Below, in pieces: positions 1 through 12,200 of a DNA stretch of 64,000 bases. Below the pieces are notes generated by a model. The model was not told the origin of the DNA. It was given only the letters and a program-made list of their open reading frames with translations, and did not search any database. The DNA comes from Paraspadella gotoi (Eukaryota > Chaetognatha), in assembly GCA_051294375.1 (NCBI GenBank), contig CM119267.1, forward strand, positions 15,912,105 through 15,976,104, written 5' to 3'. A program made the translations under genes and the position numbers. Each line of letters starts with the position of its first letter. Position 1 is the stretch's first letter.

Positions 1-633
1 CACATAAAGAAATTGGAGCAGGCCGGCCCTAACTCTTTCCTCCCACCCGTTAGCCTCGGCCCCGTCCCGGTTAACGAACTAATGAAAGCGGAAAGAGTCA
101 AAACCGGGGACAAACGTAAATTTAGCGACATCGATCCCACCAACAAGGGGCACTTCACTTGCGAAGTTTGCACTTTGGAGTTTAATTCCCGCGTCGTCTT
201 CGAGACTCACATTCAAGGAAAGAAACACGCCCGTATGTTGAAAGTCATAGAAGAGATAAAGTCGGAAAATGTGGAAGTGAGCTGTACCGTTTGCAACTTC
301 ATCGCTACCAGCGACGTGCATCTCAAGGCTCATCTCGAAGGAAAGAATCACAAGAGGAAAATGGAGGCGAGCGGGAAGACGTTGACTGACGACGGGGCCA
401 CTTCGTCGTCGTTCGGACTTCCGAAGGCAAAAAAAGCCAGGGACTCAGTTTGGGATGGATATTACGAAGAAACGGGAGAAACGAACGAAGATGAAGGGGG
501 ATACGAGAATTACGAAGGTTACGAAGGCTACGAAGAAGGCTTTGGAGGTGGTTACGAAGGTGGTTATGAGGGAGGCTATGAGGAAACATACGAGGGTAAC
601 GGCGAAGGCGATAGAGGTTATTATGGCTACTAG
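1..633 (+). CDS. U1/matrin-type C2H2 zinc finger protein, 3' part
   Basis: The reading frame is open from base 1 and has no ATG near the window edge, so the gene starts upstream; only the last ~210 residues are here. Two zinc fingers are visible (about bases 169-255 and 280-370). Each has C-x2-C, a 12-residue spacer and two histidines about five residues apart, followed by a basic G-K-K/N-H stretch. That layout is typical of U1/matrin-type fingers (ZNF346, ZNF385, ZMAT), which bind double-stranded or structured RNA in the nucleus. The C-terminal ~60 residues are low-complexity, rich in Gly, Tyr and Glu with repeated Y-E-G/G-Y-E units, resembling the tails of RNA-granule proteins. The stop is TAG at 631-633. 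RNA binding is inferred from the finger type; the exact family member cannot be named. Confidence 0.75.
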   Translation, partial: HIKKLEQAGPNSFLPPVSLGPVPVNELMKAERVKTGDKRKFSDIDPTNKGHFTCEVCTLEFNSRVVFETHIQGKKHARMLKVIEEIKSENVEVSCTVCNFIATSDVHLKAHLEGKNHKRKMEASGKTLTDDGATSSSFGLPKAKKARDSVWDGYYEETGETNEDEGGYENYEGYEGYEEGFGGGYEGGYEGGYEETYEGNGEGDRGYYGY

Positions 634-1505
634 GCAGGTGATGAATGGAATATATTTTGCAAGGAGCACAATGAAATTCTTGTAAAGTACATACCATCCT
701 TTCCTTGCCTTATTACTGATCACGCCAAGCTACACTTCAACCAGAGAAGCTGCCGATTTTTATTAAACGAGGTACCGCCAGCCGAAATTAAACTCGGTGT
801 AGATGGTTGACGTTCCTCTTTTTTTTTCCCCCTATTTTTTTAAAAATTAATTCAAACTAAGTTATGGGTTACTTTTAGTTTTACTAGTTATTTTAATTGA
901 AAAAACTTTTCAAAATCAAAAATACAAAAATAAAATTTAAAACAAAATTATTTGGTATTATTTATAACTTATGTTTGAATTGATTTTTCAGAAATTTTGC
1001 TTCTTAGTATGAATTTAAAGACTATATTAATTCCGATGCGAGATTGATAAACAGTTAAGTCGCAACACTATAAGTATAACTTTTATCTTATTACAAAAAT
1101 TAGTTTATAAGCTAGTAAGATTTTGTAAAATATTTTTTTCTTAATATACGTCATTACTTAATTTCCAGTTTCAAAAGAAAAGTGTTAGTATGATCGAAAG
1201 GGATATTTTATATTTATTAACTACGATTAAATAAATTGATTTCATTTGCTTTTTCACCTGAACATTTCATATTACCTTAGGATTCCGATCAATGGACGGG
1301 GGATGGTAAACTGATAAAACGGAGGATTCTAATCGTGTCTCGTTGATGTCATCTGTTGCGACTTAAAAGCAAATTCCCATGTAATTATCCATTGTTTTTT
1401 CACCTACGTAGCAATCAATATATTCATTATGCATTTTTGATTTCATTAGGGCCCAATTCATAATTGTCACTGTTTCAAATTAAAGCATCTTTCGTTCAGT
1501 TGATA
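634..1505. other. Intergenic region, AT-rich
   Basis: This stretch holds the 3' UTR of the zinc finger gene and the promoter side of PTCD1. It is AT-rich, with homopolymer T and A runs around 820-960. I see no long reading frame, RNA gene or clear repeat in it. Confidence 0.5.
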
Positions 1506-3489
1506 ATGACATCTCTTAAAATATTTCGAGGATATCTTTCGCCGAATTACGTTTGCAAAAGGCACTTTTTCCTCAGTTCTGTCAATAGCCAAAACAAGAC
1601 GGAATCGAGCTCGGAATTCGATTCCCGATTCGTCAAAAGCTTGTGGCAACGAAATATACAGCCGCGGCAGAAGGGCTCGGGAAACCTAGAGGCTGAGCCT
1701 GTTTCTAGTGATTCCTTTGGTTCTCTCGCCCAAAAAGACTTCGTCGAGAGAATAGCGAATCTTCAAAGAACTTGGGGTCTCGATGGTATGGCCGACGACG
1801 ATAACGTCACGTCTTCACTCGTCCCGCAAGCGACACCGAAGTCGGATAGGGAAAGCGACAAACCGTCTTTGCTATTCCCTGCCGAGACGCTAAAAACCAA
1901 ATCCAAGGCCAGGTCCCACTTCCGTTTTACTTCCAGGAGGGCGGGAAGAAGAACCGTAGAGTGGTATGAGGAAAAGATCCAATCCTTTGTTGAAAAAGGT
2001 TTAGTAAGGGAGGCACTTCAATTGCAGAAAATCGGAATGGCCAAGGACAAAATAGAACCAACTTACCAAATTTACAGGTGAATTCTAGGAACCGTCGTCG
2101 TTATAAGGGTCAATGTCTCACGGGTTTTTTCAATTTTAGACAATTGATTCGTGGTTGTGGCAACGTTGGCGACATGGAGACCGCTTTTCTTCTGTATGAC
2201 CGCATGAAACGCTGCGGCTTCTCGATTTACGGCCAGATATACGTCTCTCTGTTGAACTCTTGTGCTAATTTTCCTGATGGTTCGGTTGCTGTCGAAAAGG
2301 CCTGTGAATTATGGGCGGAGCTTCAAGCCAACGACTTTGATATTGGAAAAGATCCGGTCGAGGGATCTGGCCTGCAGCGGGTTTTCCATGCCTTTATGAA
2401 GGTCCATATTAGACAAGGATGTCCTGACCAGGCGTTTAAAGTGAGTACTAGCTATAATTATTCATCAGATCAAATTCATTTATAATATCTTGTTTCACTA
2501 TTTCTTAGATTTACTACGAAATGGTCAAGGAACGGGGATTAGAGGCCAATGATTACACATTTTCGCTTCTTCTTTCTGCGGCAACTTCGGATCAAAAGAA
2601 TGGATTTTCCAAGGCTCTTTTGATCTGGCGCTCTTTCGTGGAGGAGCGGAAAATCATTCCCTCGACAATTCATTACCGTCGCCTCCTCTCAGCCGTCGTC
2701 CATTGTAGCACTGAAAACGGTAAAGAAGTTTTACGACTGGCCTCTAATTCTGCTCTCTCTCTTCTCGCGGAAGACGAGACTTCAAAGTCGAGTGCTTTGT
2801 CCGTTGCTAAGAACGACGACGACTCTCAGCAATTCGACTACGCCCTAACCAAAATTGACGAATCAACGTCGTTTTCGACTCCGCTGGAGCGTCTCCGAAT
2901 TTTTGGCGGCGTCGAGGGAATCGTCTCTCTCATGAAGTGTTCCGACGAGAGTCTTCCCGATGAAAATGTTTTTAATCTTCTCCTGAAATGTACTCCGGAT
3001 GATTTTTCCAGCGTGCGGGAATTGACCATGCACATGAACCAGTTAAACGTTCGCCCCGACACCGAATGGTACGACGTCGCCGTCCGCAAGCTCGTTCAGG
3101 TCGGAGATTTGAAAGGAGTCTGGAGGTGCGTTCAGGCTATGAAAGAGCGCAAAGTGCCGCTGTCCTCGTCGACTTTTCGTGAGATCTCGAAAGGTGTCAA
3201 ACGTGTGAACGAATTCGAGGTGTTTCTACGCGAACTGCGAGAGGCTTTCGTCGAACCCGACTTGTCAATTTTCGAGACTCTCATGCTTAACGCCAAAAAG
3301 GATTTCCAGCTGAAGGAGCGCGTGTTTCGATCCATGGTCGAAGAATTTATGTTGGAACCCAACGACAAAATTTTAGCCGATCTTGATCGCAGATGGACGC
3401 GAATCAAGGAAATGAATGAATTTCAGGAACAATTCCGAATAACTTACGAAAATTGGTGGGAGAAAAAAAAGGGGCGAGAAGTCTTTTGA
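1506..3489 (+). CDS. PTCD1: PTCD1-like mitochondrial pentatricopeptide repeat protein
   Basis: Three exons, 1506-2077, 2140-2440 and 2509-3489, join in frame (GT-AG; phases 2 and 0) to give about 617 residues; human PTCD1 has about 700. The ATG at 1506 is chosen because the upstream in-frame codon at 1464 is TTG. The N-terminus is basic and hydroxyl-rich, as expected for mitochondrial import. PPR helix pairs are visible, including the R-G-C-G-N-V-G block with a following Y-D-R-M-K, and the later T-F-S-L-L-L and I-F-G-G-V-E-G blocks, which match PTCD1 in order and spacing. PTCD1 is known as a mitochondrial matrix RNA-binding protein involved in leucine tRNA and 16S rRNA metabolism. PTCD3 was considered, but its conserved blocks fit poorly. 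The next gene begins only 66 bases downstream. Confidence 0.8.
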
Positions 3490-3555
3490 CATTAGTAGTT
3501 GATTGTTAATTAATTTATTTGAATCCTTGTTTTAAGGTGAGTATACACCGATACC

Positions 3556-4998
3556 ATGCTGTGGAAAAAACAATTGAGACTCGTGTTAGATAAAATCTCT
3601 GACTTTTCTCCGCCGCTCGATGTGACGTCACGCGCGGACTTTGAAAAATCGTCGGATGCGTTCCATGCCAAAAATACATTTCCAGTATACTCAGTGAGGA
3701 GTGTTAACATAAAAATGACGGAGGAAGAGTTTCTTGCGAACGCTAACAGTTGCTATCCGTTGGTGGCAGAAAAATCACTGTCTTTATTCTGCGCTTTTCT
3801 TTGCCTAAAAAGAAAATTTGGGACCGAGAAAGAACGTAGTTTATATTCTAATATGAATTTGCTACAATTCGTGGATCGCTTGTTGACGAATAGACCATTG
3901 GTTTTTGTCGGCGGCGCCGATGCTTACTTGACGCGAGATACGGCAGTGCGTGGCCGAGGTGGCTTCGAATCGATTGGTTCGGTTGAAGAACGCCCCCCAC
4001 TTATAATTGATGATTATCTAAGCTACGACGAGATCGCGCTAAGCGCTCTTTTGAACGTTTCCGGACCAACGGCGACAATTAATACCGGGGGTCGCCACAA
4101 TAGCGGAGTTCCCGGTGGCAAAGCCTTCGAGCCTCACGCGATTTACGTCGGTCTCGTAGGCGCCAGGTTTGAAAAGAAGGGTGTCATGGAGAGTCGGGCC
4201 ATGATGATCAACCGGAACCAAAATGTCTCATCCTCTGGATATGGAATAAAGGATAGATCATTAGACAATGAAGATCCCCAATCTGTTTTGGATTTGATGG
4301 CCATGGCTTATGATCAGCCTTTCGGGTTTCCTACATACGAGGAAATCTCGTCTCCGACTGCATTCGTTATGGAAAGGGTGACGATGGAAGCCGTAAAACC
4401 TGTTGAATCCTTTCACGGTACCGATTATTTTCACGCGGAGGTCTACAAGAAAAGGATGCGGCTCTCTGTGGAACCTTTTCTCCTAGAGGCGGAGCGCCGC
4501 GGAAAGCTGGCGTCAAAGAAAGTCTATGCCCACGTCGTGGGATTAGGCCTCGGAGTTTGGCGAGTCTACGAGGGTCAGAACGCGCTTTTCGTCGACGTTT
4601 TCGCTGACGTCCTGCGCGACTCGCGCTTTGAATGGATTTCCGATCTTGACTTCAGTTGGATGCGTCACGACTGTTGCGGCGATGCTAAAGATGGCCAAGT
4701 CTTTCCAGGAACACAAATCAAGATCCACTTTTCGAGTCGTGATCCTTTTGCTAAATTGAAGGACTCAGGAAAGCTTATTGTGGCTTCGTGGGCGTGGGAC
4801 GCCAATTCGTACATTGGAAACGAGTTCTGGGAGTCGGCGTTGACGGCCTCTGGGGATCCGGCGGCAGCTTGCTGTTCCCAGATAGCCGAGCTGCTGAATC
4901 CCCGAATAAACCCAAAGATTTCGGGGGCCAATTTGCATGTAGCATCGTCGGCTTTGGGAGTGGTTGATCTTAAAACTTACATGCAACAAATTTTGTGA
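3556..4998 (+). CDS. Conserved protein of unknown function (possibly DUF4804-like)
   Basis: A single uninterrupted exon of 480 codons. ATG 3556 has a favourable ACC context; a second in-frame ATG lies at 3714. I do not recognise a characterised animal family. Distinctive stretches are G-G-F-E-S-I-G-S (about bases 3958-3982), the block around L-N-V-S-G-P-T (about 4051-4072), H-V-V-G-L-G-L-G-V-W (about 4532-4560) and W-A-W-D-A-N-S (about 4789-4810). These resemble, from memory, the DUF4804 family found in bacteria and some eukaryotes, but that assignment is weak. No signal peptide or membrane segment is visible. A cytosolic enzyme is possible from the glycine-rich and buried-hydrophobic motifs, but no catalytic set can be named. 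A polyadenylation signal AATAAA follows 11 bases after the stop. Confidence 0.7.
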   Translation: MLWKKQLRLVLDKISDFSPPLDVTSRADFEKSSDAFHAKNTFPVYSVRSVNIKMTEEEFLANANSCYPLVAEKSLSLFCAFLCLKRKFGTEKERSLYSNMNLLQFVDRLLTNRPLVFVGGADAYLTRDTAVRGRGGFESIGSVEERPPLIIDDYLSYDEIALSALLNVSGPTATINTGGRHNSGVPGGKAFEPHAIYVGLVGARFEKKGVMESRAMMINRNQNVSSSGYGIKDRSLDNEDPQSVLDLMAMAYDQPFGFPTYEEISSPTAFVMERVTMEAVKPVESFHGTDYFHAEVYKKRMRLSVEPFLLEAERRGKLASKKVYAHVVGLGLGVWRVYEGQNALFVDVFADVLRDSRFEWISDLDFSWMRHDCCGDAKDGQVFPGTQIKIHFSSRDPFAKLKDSGKLIVASWAWDANSYIGNEFWESALTASGDPAAACCSQIAELLNPRINPKISGANLHVASSALGVVDLKTYMQQIL

Positions 4999-5008
4999 GA
5001 TGTTTCGC

Positions 5009-5014
5009 AATAAA
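5009..5014 (+). promoter_or_regulatory. Polyadenylation signal AATAAA
   Basis: AATAAA lies 11 bases after the stop of the gene at 3556-4998, so that transcript would have a very short 3' UTR. Confidence 0.5.
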
Positions 5015-5094
5015 GAAATAGTGAGACTGCACCACTAGTCCTAATTAAAACAAGATTTTTACTTGTTTCGAAGTCTTGCGATATGAATATTTGA

Positions 5095-5186
5095 TTTGGG
5101 GAAAAAATGTTTTTAAATGGTTAACAACGAATTTTATTGACATTTTTATTTCGTTTTTAACCATTTAAAAACTGTTTTTTCCCAAA
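5095..5186. repeat. Inverted repeat (hairpin, ~37 bp arms)
   Basis: The arms 5095-5131 and 5150-5186 are reverse complements with a few mismatches and an 18-base loop. This may be a short non-autonomous element or simply a palindromic spacer. Confidence 0.6.
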
Positions 5187-6231
5187 TTTCACAAACGCAA
5201 CAAAAAGAAAGAAATATAACACAATGAATATTTGATTTAAAATACGTGAAATAGAATGATGCTTTTTTTACAAGCAATCTTTACGAAATTTAATCTGCCA
5301 AAAGTTATTTATTTTAGATTTGAATTTGGTACCACCGATATATGCAATATGCATGTTTTAAAGAATGAAATTGTGTTTATTCATGTTTAGTACGTATTCT
5401 CGTTTCCTGACTAGTCAATATCCTATATATTGTTGCTTTTCTTATTCTCATTTTTTTAATCAAAATATTTGTCATTCGTCAACTGATATCGGAAGGAAAG
5501 TCACCTGAAAGCTTTTGCTCTGAATGATTTTCTGCAATCTGCAGCCCAAAAAAATCTCTTTTTCTCCTCTCTCTTTTTATTTTTAGTTGCGCGAGAGTAA
5601 TCGGTCGGTCAGTCGGGCCCATTTATATTTAAAGTACATGTAATTTAAGTAATACTGCAACAATTAAATTTATGTTTTAAAAACGTAAGGCATTTTAAAT
5701 GTGCATCTGTATCATTCTTATGCAGTCACGTGATTACTTGAAAAATTAATATAGTTTACTTTTAAAAATACTCAAGTATTTTAATTAAGATATAGCATAT
5801 TGATAAAGTATTAATAAACACTCTTGTGTATGTTTTATATTTTTATTATTATATATTTATATAAGATTTAGGGTAGTTTAAAAAGTAAATGCAGCATATT
5901 TTATGTAATATTTTGTTGTTTTGCTTAATACTTATCAGAGAAGTAGTCAATCATAAGATGTTTGTTTCTTGTGTTTTATACTTGTGTAGTCACTTAAGTA
6001 ATCGGTAATTGGTCGTTGAACTTGCGGATTGTTTTTATTATTTTCATTTTGGACTCTGGAATCTGGACTCTGAAAATCATTGACGAAAAAACAAAAATGA
6101 ACTGTGCCTTATACTAAACTAATTTTTGAATAGAATCTTTTGTCCAGTTTTATTTACTTATTGATAAATTCATTCCACATCTTTTTTTTTTCTAGTTAAC
6201 CTAAATGACCCCCGTCACTTAAGATTCCGTC

Positions 6232-9200
6232 ATGGCAGAGGCGGTTATGGTTCGAAAGAAAAAACCCAAAGCGAGAGAAAGAGATAAACGTAAGCCCGCA
6301 CCGTCCGTGTCGGAGGCTCTCTCGCCGTCTCAAGAAGAGGATGAAAAGATTGCATCAATCGTGGATGACCCCCGAATCAACGAGGGCGCTATCCCACAAG
6401 TTCCGACGCTCCTGGGAGAGTTGGATGATGTGGAAAAAGAAAACTTTGCGGAACTAAAAACTGGTGAAAGTGACGAGTTCATTTCGGCATCGGAAATGCC
6501 TCCCGATTTGTCAGATAACAGGATTGTATATCCCCTGGCTGAGAGCGGAGAATCCCCCCTCGTTCCTTCTGTTCGGCCTCTTTACCCAAAACTGACTGAG
6601 GAATCGAGCGAGTCTCCTGCGATGGAGGAGATGGATTATCGCAACTACGTTCTGAGCCGGAGTCGCCCAAGCGACAGCGATGACTCCGTATCTCGGGAGA
6701 AGGAGAACGCCGCCCGCGTGGCGAAACCCCCACCGGTTGGAGTCGAGGAGAACGTCTTTGAGAAGGCCTTTTCCGACGCCGTTGAAGCGCAGATGCGGGC
6801 CACCGTGACTATGTCGCTGGGAGATGCGAATCGAAGTTCGTCGAGAGAGATTGGGGAAATCGATCTTACGCGTTTAACGGCGCTCAAGGATTCGTTGCCT
6901 GATCCCACTCTTGAAGTTGCCTTTCTCTCCCCTTCGGCGCCGCCCATCGTCGCGGATCCGACGGCGCCCGTGATGGCGTCTCAGGTGACGCCTGGAACTC
7001 TGGTGTTGCCCGAAGGGTCTGTGGAAAAAATTCCTCGTCAACAATTTAACGAGATGATATCGGTGGATTCTTTGGAATCGTCAACGGAGGAGGTAGACTC
7101 CGAAAGCGAGGAAGTCATTCCCGAATCGAGAGGGGAAACCGAGGATCCATTGCCTTTGAATCAGTTAAAAGCATTGTGGCAAAATCCGCTAGCTCAAAAA
7201 CACCAACGAATTTTGGAAGGTTTTTTCGCCGAAGTTCCACCCTGTCTGATCTCTCAACATCCCCTTTATGAGCTCCTCGTCGAGTATCAGAGGTCTCGAG
7301 CGAAACTCATGGCGCTTGAGGAACATCTGCAACAACTGAAAAGAGACGTTGATTCACTGTTGCCGGGGCTGTGGACCTCCAGCGCACAAACTACCGTCGT
7401 CGAAGGCGTTTGTCGCGACAATAACAAAGTAACGCAACAATTGACTTACGAGCAAGCAGCCCTCAACGAAGACCAAGTGCCGAAAATTTGCCAATCGCTG
7501 TCCACCATGAGGCTTTTTGCGCAAGAGCAGCTCAGTCATGTCGCATTCGTCTGCGCTCAAAATCGTTTAAAAATCGCAGTTTATTTATACAAACTATATA
7601 CTGAAATTTGTCCTGCCTTGCAAAACATTCCGATGGGAGCAACGGTGACAATGGGAGATGGCTCAGAAAGAGACGCTTCGACGCAGCAGCAAGTCAAGAT
7701 GTTAAAGCAGTGTATTAATGTGCTGTTCTCCTTTCAGAGAAAGCTTTTGTCGGACACCATTTTCCAGGTAATTTTAGTGATCTTATGAAAGTTGCAAAAT
7801 TATTTGTTCTATCTTTTTTTTTTTATTTTATATTTTTAGATATAAAATTTTATAGTCATTTAAATTTTTTTTTTTTTAATAAAAAACCGAAGTAAAAATG
7901 TAGAATAAGGAACGAAACACCCTAATAAGTAATATTATAGAAACGTTGAATGGGATGATATTTCATAGTAAAAATGTAAGAAAAATATTTAAATTGTTTT
8001 CCCTATTAACTATGGATTTTTCGTACAGAACGACACTCGAGAGTGGCTAACACGTCTTGTGGCAACTATGTTGCGTCTAGCAACCTACAGCGATCACGCC
8101 TACCTCCTCCACCACCTTCTGCGCTGTCCCCCTGGCGTCGGAAAATGGGCATCTTCCTTCCTGCAAATCCCGCGACAAAAGATTTCTCCTAAAGACTCCA
8201 GTGGTTTCCAGGAAAAGAAATACCGCGTCATGGCCATTTTACGCATTCTTCTACAAACCATCGATAATAGAGAAGATTTTCTGACAGAGATGCAGGAGGT
8301 GCTTCAATGCGAAGAAGGGAGGGCAGCTTCGTCTTCCCCGAAAGACACGACGCCTTGGGTCTTTCTTGATCCTGTTGGCGACGAGGACGTCGATGACCCT
8401 GCCAGCTCGTGGCATTTTCTTAAAGAGACGGACTTAATTGCGTTACTAGATCAAATCCCCCTTGATGTTTTGTATGACGATTCCGACCTCTTTTCACCAG
8501 CGGTCAATGCATCTGATGAATTTCCACCGAGGACAGGACGTCTGCAGCAATCTTTATCTGCGCCGGCGGCGGTCGTTTCTTCAGCCGCAGCCTCTCGAAA
8601 ATCGATTGACTTAATTTTTGACGAGACGTTGACGAGTTTCTCATTCGCTACACATCTGGTGGATTTGCTCTGCACGGGTTTAGAAAATTATAGATCTGCT
8701 CGTTATCGTCTTTTTGCTCAACGTTTGGCCGTTCTTGTGTGTAAAACTATTGATTGGGCCGGCCACCGAGCTTCGGCTTGGGCTTGCCCGCGTTTGAACA
8801 AAATTGTGGAAATTTCTGGGAAGGACCCAAAACTCAGAAAAGAAGCCGAAAGAGCTCTACATAAAGTTAGAGTAGAATTTGATGCCTTCTTTCATCGTAG
8901 TGTAACTTTATTGGTCAATGCGCAAAAACTTGGAGCTTGGATGTTTATCGCAGATTTGGCGTTCAGCAGTGTTTCTCCTGCCATGGCCCGAAAATTAATG
9001 CGGATGCTGTCGGTTGTGGATGACCATATTTTAGACGAGAAAAACTGTAGCGAGGATTCGGATACGAAAAAACTGGAATGTAAGTTGGTTGATTTACCAA
9101 TGGCCGATGTAACTCATTTGTTAACGACGATGGCCAAGTTAGCTTGTGCTCGTCCTATTGAGGAACTACAAATAATAAAAGATATAGTTGCTGAAATATT

Positions 9201-12200
9201 TCGCGCGTCTTTCGTTTCTCCCTCGACTCGTGAGTTTTGTTCTAAATTGGGTCAACAACTGCTCTCGTTAATCTGCAACACTCATCCTCACATACTTTCT
9301 TTTATTTTACAACATAAAATTGGCGCTTTAGTCATCGAAAGCGAAGGCAGCAATCATCTCGATGAGGTAGCCTTACCTTTGTTTAAGTCACTCCCAGTTT
9401 CCATATGGAAGCCTACCGAGAAAGATTTGCAAGTTTTGCGGCAGTGGTTGCTCGATTCAAAAAATATTTCATCGATTGAAAATCAAGTTGCTAGAAACAT
9501 TTTATGTAGAATTGACTGGTCAAGGAAAGATTTTGATGGATCAGTGACAGCGCATTACCTACTAGTTAAAACAGTTGCTACCCTTTTAGTCGAAGGATAT
9601 GAAAAACATTGCGGCTCTTTATCGTCCGATGGTCGTTATTGGATATCATCCGCTACCGCAAACGTATTATCTATGGGTTACAAACAGGTTACAAACTTCA
9701 CGAATGCAGTTTTAAATGTACCTCCTGAATTGAATCCAGAAAAAGAGATGACGTTGTGGGCTTGGGACTTACTGATGCGACTCGATCTTCACACTAATAC
9801 TGTTCTTGCTATTTACCCTCCTTTACCAGTTCCTAAGGACTATTGTCAAAATAATCTTTCGTTAGATAATTCAAACTGGATTACCAAGCATGTAATATCT
9901 CCATCTAAACTAGACGAGGATCTGGACTTATACCCTGTTCAACAAGCTATCAAAAATAATCATTCCGCATTGGCTTCTTTCGTAGCTATTTTGTTAACCC
10001 AAATAGGACAAAATCCTGAACATTTTGTATCTGAAGGAGGAGTTCAAATGTTTTTGTCTATTGTTAATTACGGGCAATATGAGGCAGCAGTTAACATTCT
10101 AAACCATATTTTACCCTTGTTTTTTGTTCAGTCTTCCACTTGTCTCGAATACCTAGCTGAAAATTCAGAATTTTCCTTGGGTATATGTCAAATAATTAAC
10201 TCCGAATTGGTTAAAAACGCCAATTGCATTCAATCAAAAGTTGTGGCTTTAATCATTAGCCAACTTAAGGAGGCTAGTAAAATTTCAAGCACCGCTCAAC
10301 TGACTCCCGTTGATACCTCGGATGCTTATTTTTCTCTTCCTTCCTCGTTTGGAAAACCTCGTCCAACTTTAGTCTATGAGTTTTGGATTAGGTCATTAAC
10401 TGCCTCTCCAGATTGGTATACTTTACCTGGCTCCTTATTTGTGATAGAAAAGCTTATTCTTTATGCTTATCAGGCTTCATCTGAATGCGCGGAATATTTT
10501 CAGCTCGTCAACAAAGTTTTTCAGGAACGTTTTACTTCAACTCTTGGTAATGACCGTGTTGAACAAAAAGGGTTGCTGTATTCCGTGGTCGCTTGGATGT
10601 CTTCTTCCTCCGAAATGCTTCCGACATTATTAGACACGGCAGTCCATCAATTCCCAGCTGTTGCCTTACATATTTTAACGGTGGAGACAAACTATGAAGA
10701 AGAAATTGGACTTTGGGCTGGATTACAAAGAGAATTGCTTCTTAACCCAAAAATGGCTCCAGCAGCAGCATTTAAAACGACTTTGCAATCGCTCAGCCTT
10801 CCAGATCTGCCATTGAACCGACTAAGTATTTTTCGGTGGTCATTGCAAATTCTTGAGACACTAGTAAGCCATCCTCTTATGCCCCTGCTTTGGCAAAGAT
10901 TCTTTGCAGTTTTTCTCCGGAAACCTCTGACCCAGGATGGATTTCCGTACCGCGGTAGCATTGGCGATATTTTGCTTAATAACGGACCGGAGAATGATAA
11001 GTTGACAAAATCGCTAAAAAAACAAGCAAAAAAGTGTTGCGACTATTATTATGAATTATTAAGACAATTTAGAGCTGTGAATAGCCCATCGAAAACTCGT
11101 GTGACTGACTTGAAAATTTGTCATCATACTGAATTAATTAACAGACTTATTAATTTTTTTAAAAGTTGTGAAGTTTGGCTGGACGAACCTCGGCTTCATG
11201 ACAGTCAAGTATACTTGCCAACATTGCCGGATGTCTATGATTCTCCAAGACTTCTTAAGCTTTTTAATGCGAACGATAAGGAAATCTGGCTGGAACTTGT
11301 TGACTGTAATTGTATATCCTTTAGTTTAGATGAGACACGGCGTATTTGGTACAATGAATTTTTGGCTTTTAAGATCTCTTCTATCTATAGTCAAGGCAGT
11401 GATAGTTCTGAAATGGCAGCGTCAGAGGTCTCTGTATCGGGATTATCTGTTTGGCAGCCTAATACAAATATGAGTAAAAATTGGACACGAACATCGCGAC
11501 CACCTCCTGAACTGATAATTGTAGAGCCACCATTCCCACCTCTCGCTCCTAAAGCAACTGTTGACAAACAAATTATTCTGGCAACACTACGGTCTGATTT
11601 TTCCTCACTTGTTGGCCATTGCCGAGCTTTTTCAGGTCAAATAAGTCGGGCCCATGATTTGGATGAAGAATATGCAGAACTTCTGTCTAGACAATTCATT
11701 AATGAGCCCACTCCCGTCAAGGTTCATCTTTCTTGCAAAAGTCTTTTTAATCCAACTCATCGATGTAAAGGAATTAATACCAAAACTGTTATTATAGAAG
11801 AAAAAAAACAGAATGTTAATATATCTCGCCAGATATCTGACAATCGTTTAGAAATTTCTGAGTTAATACCAATTTTTCCAAACGCACCATTATCTAAGAG
11901 TGCTTTCACAGCGCCCCCCAATTATTTAATAATCTCTACTGCAAGAGTAGAATATGCTATAGAGGCAGTTATTCAGGAGCACAGAATGAAAAATAATGAC
12001 AAATCACAGGCCGTCGGTGCAGCACTTTTTTATTACATGATGAAACTTGTTTCACCGGACAGCACTGAAAAATATATTCCAATGCGTCAATTTTTTTCTA
12101 CGAGCTTAGAACAACTTGGTCAAATTTTTATTTTACCTATAACTAAGGAATGTCAGTCTTTAGTAACCTCAATTTTAAATTTACCTCATATGGCAGGTAT

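Larger units (their letters stand above)
4999..6231. other. Intergenic region with small inverted and dispersed repeats
   Basis: This AT-rich stretch separates the unknown gene from EPG5. It contains a hairpin-forming inverted repeat (5095-5186) and a short repeat (about 5581-5620) related to one at 28186-28258. No coding potential is apparent. The EPG5 promoter and 5' UTR must lie in the 3' half. Confidence 0.5.

Noticed and set aside
1464-1505. Upstream start for PTCD1 at 1464
   Set aside because: The codon is TTG; the first ATG in frame is 1506 and gives a better mitochondrial presequence.
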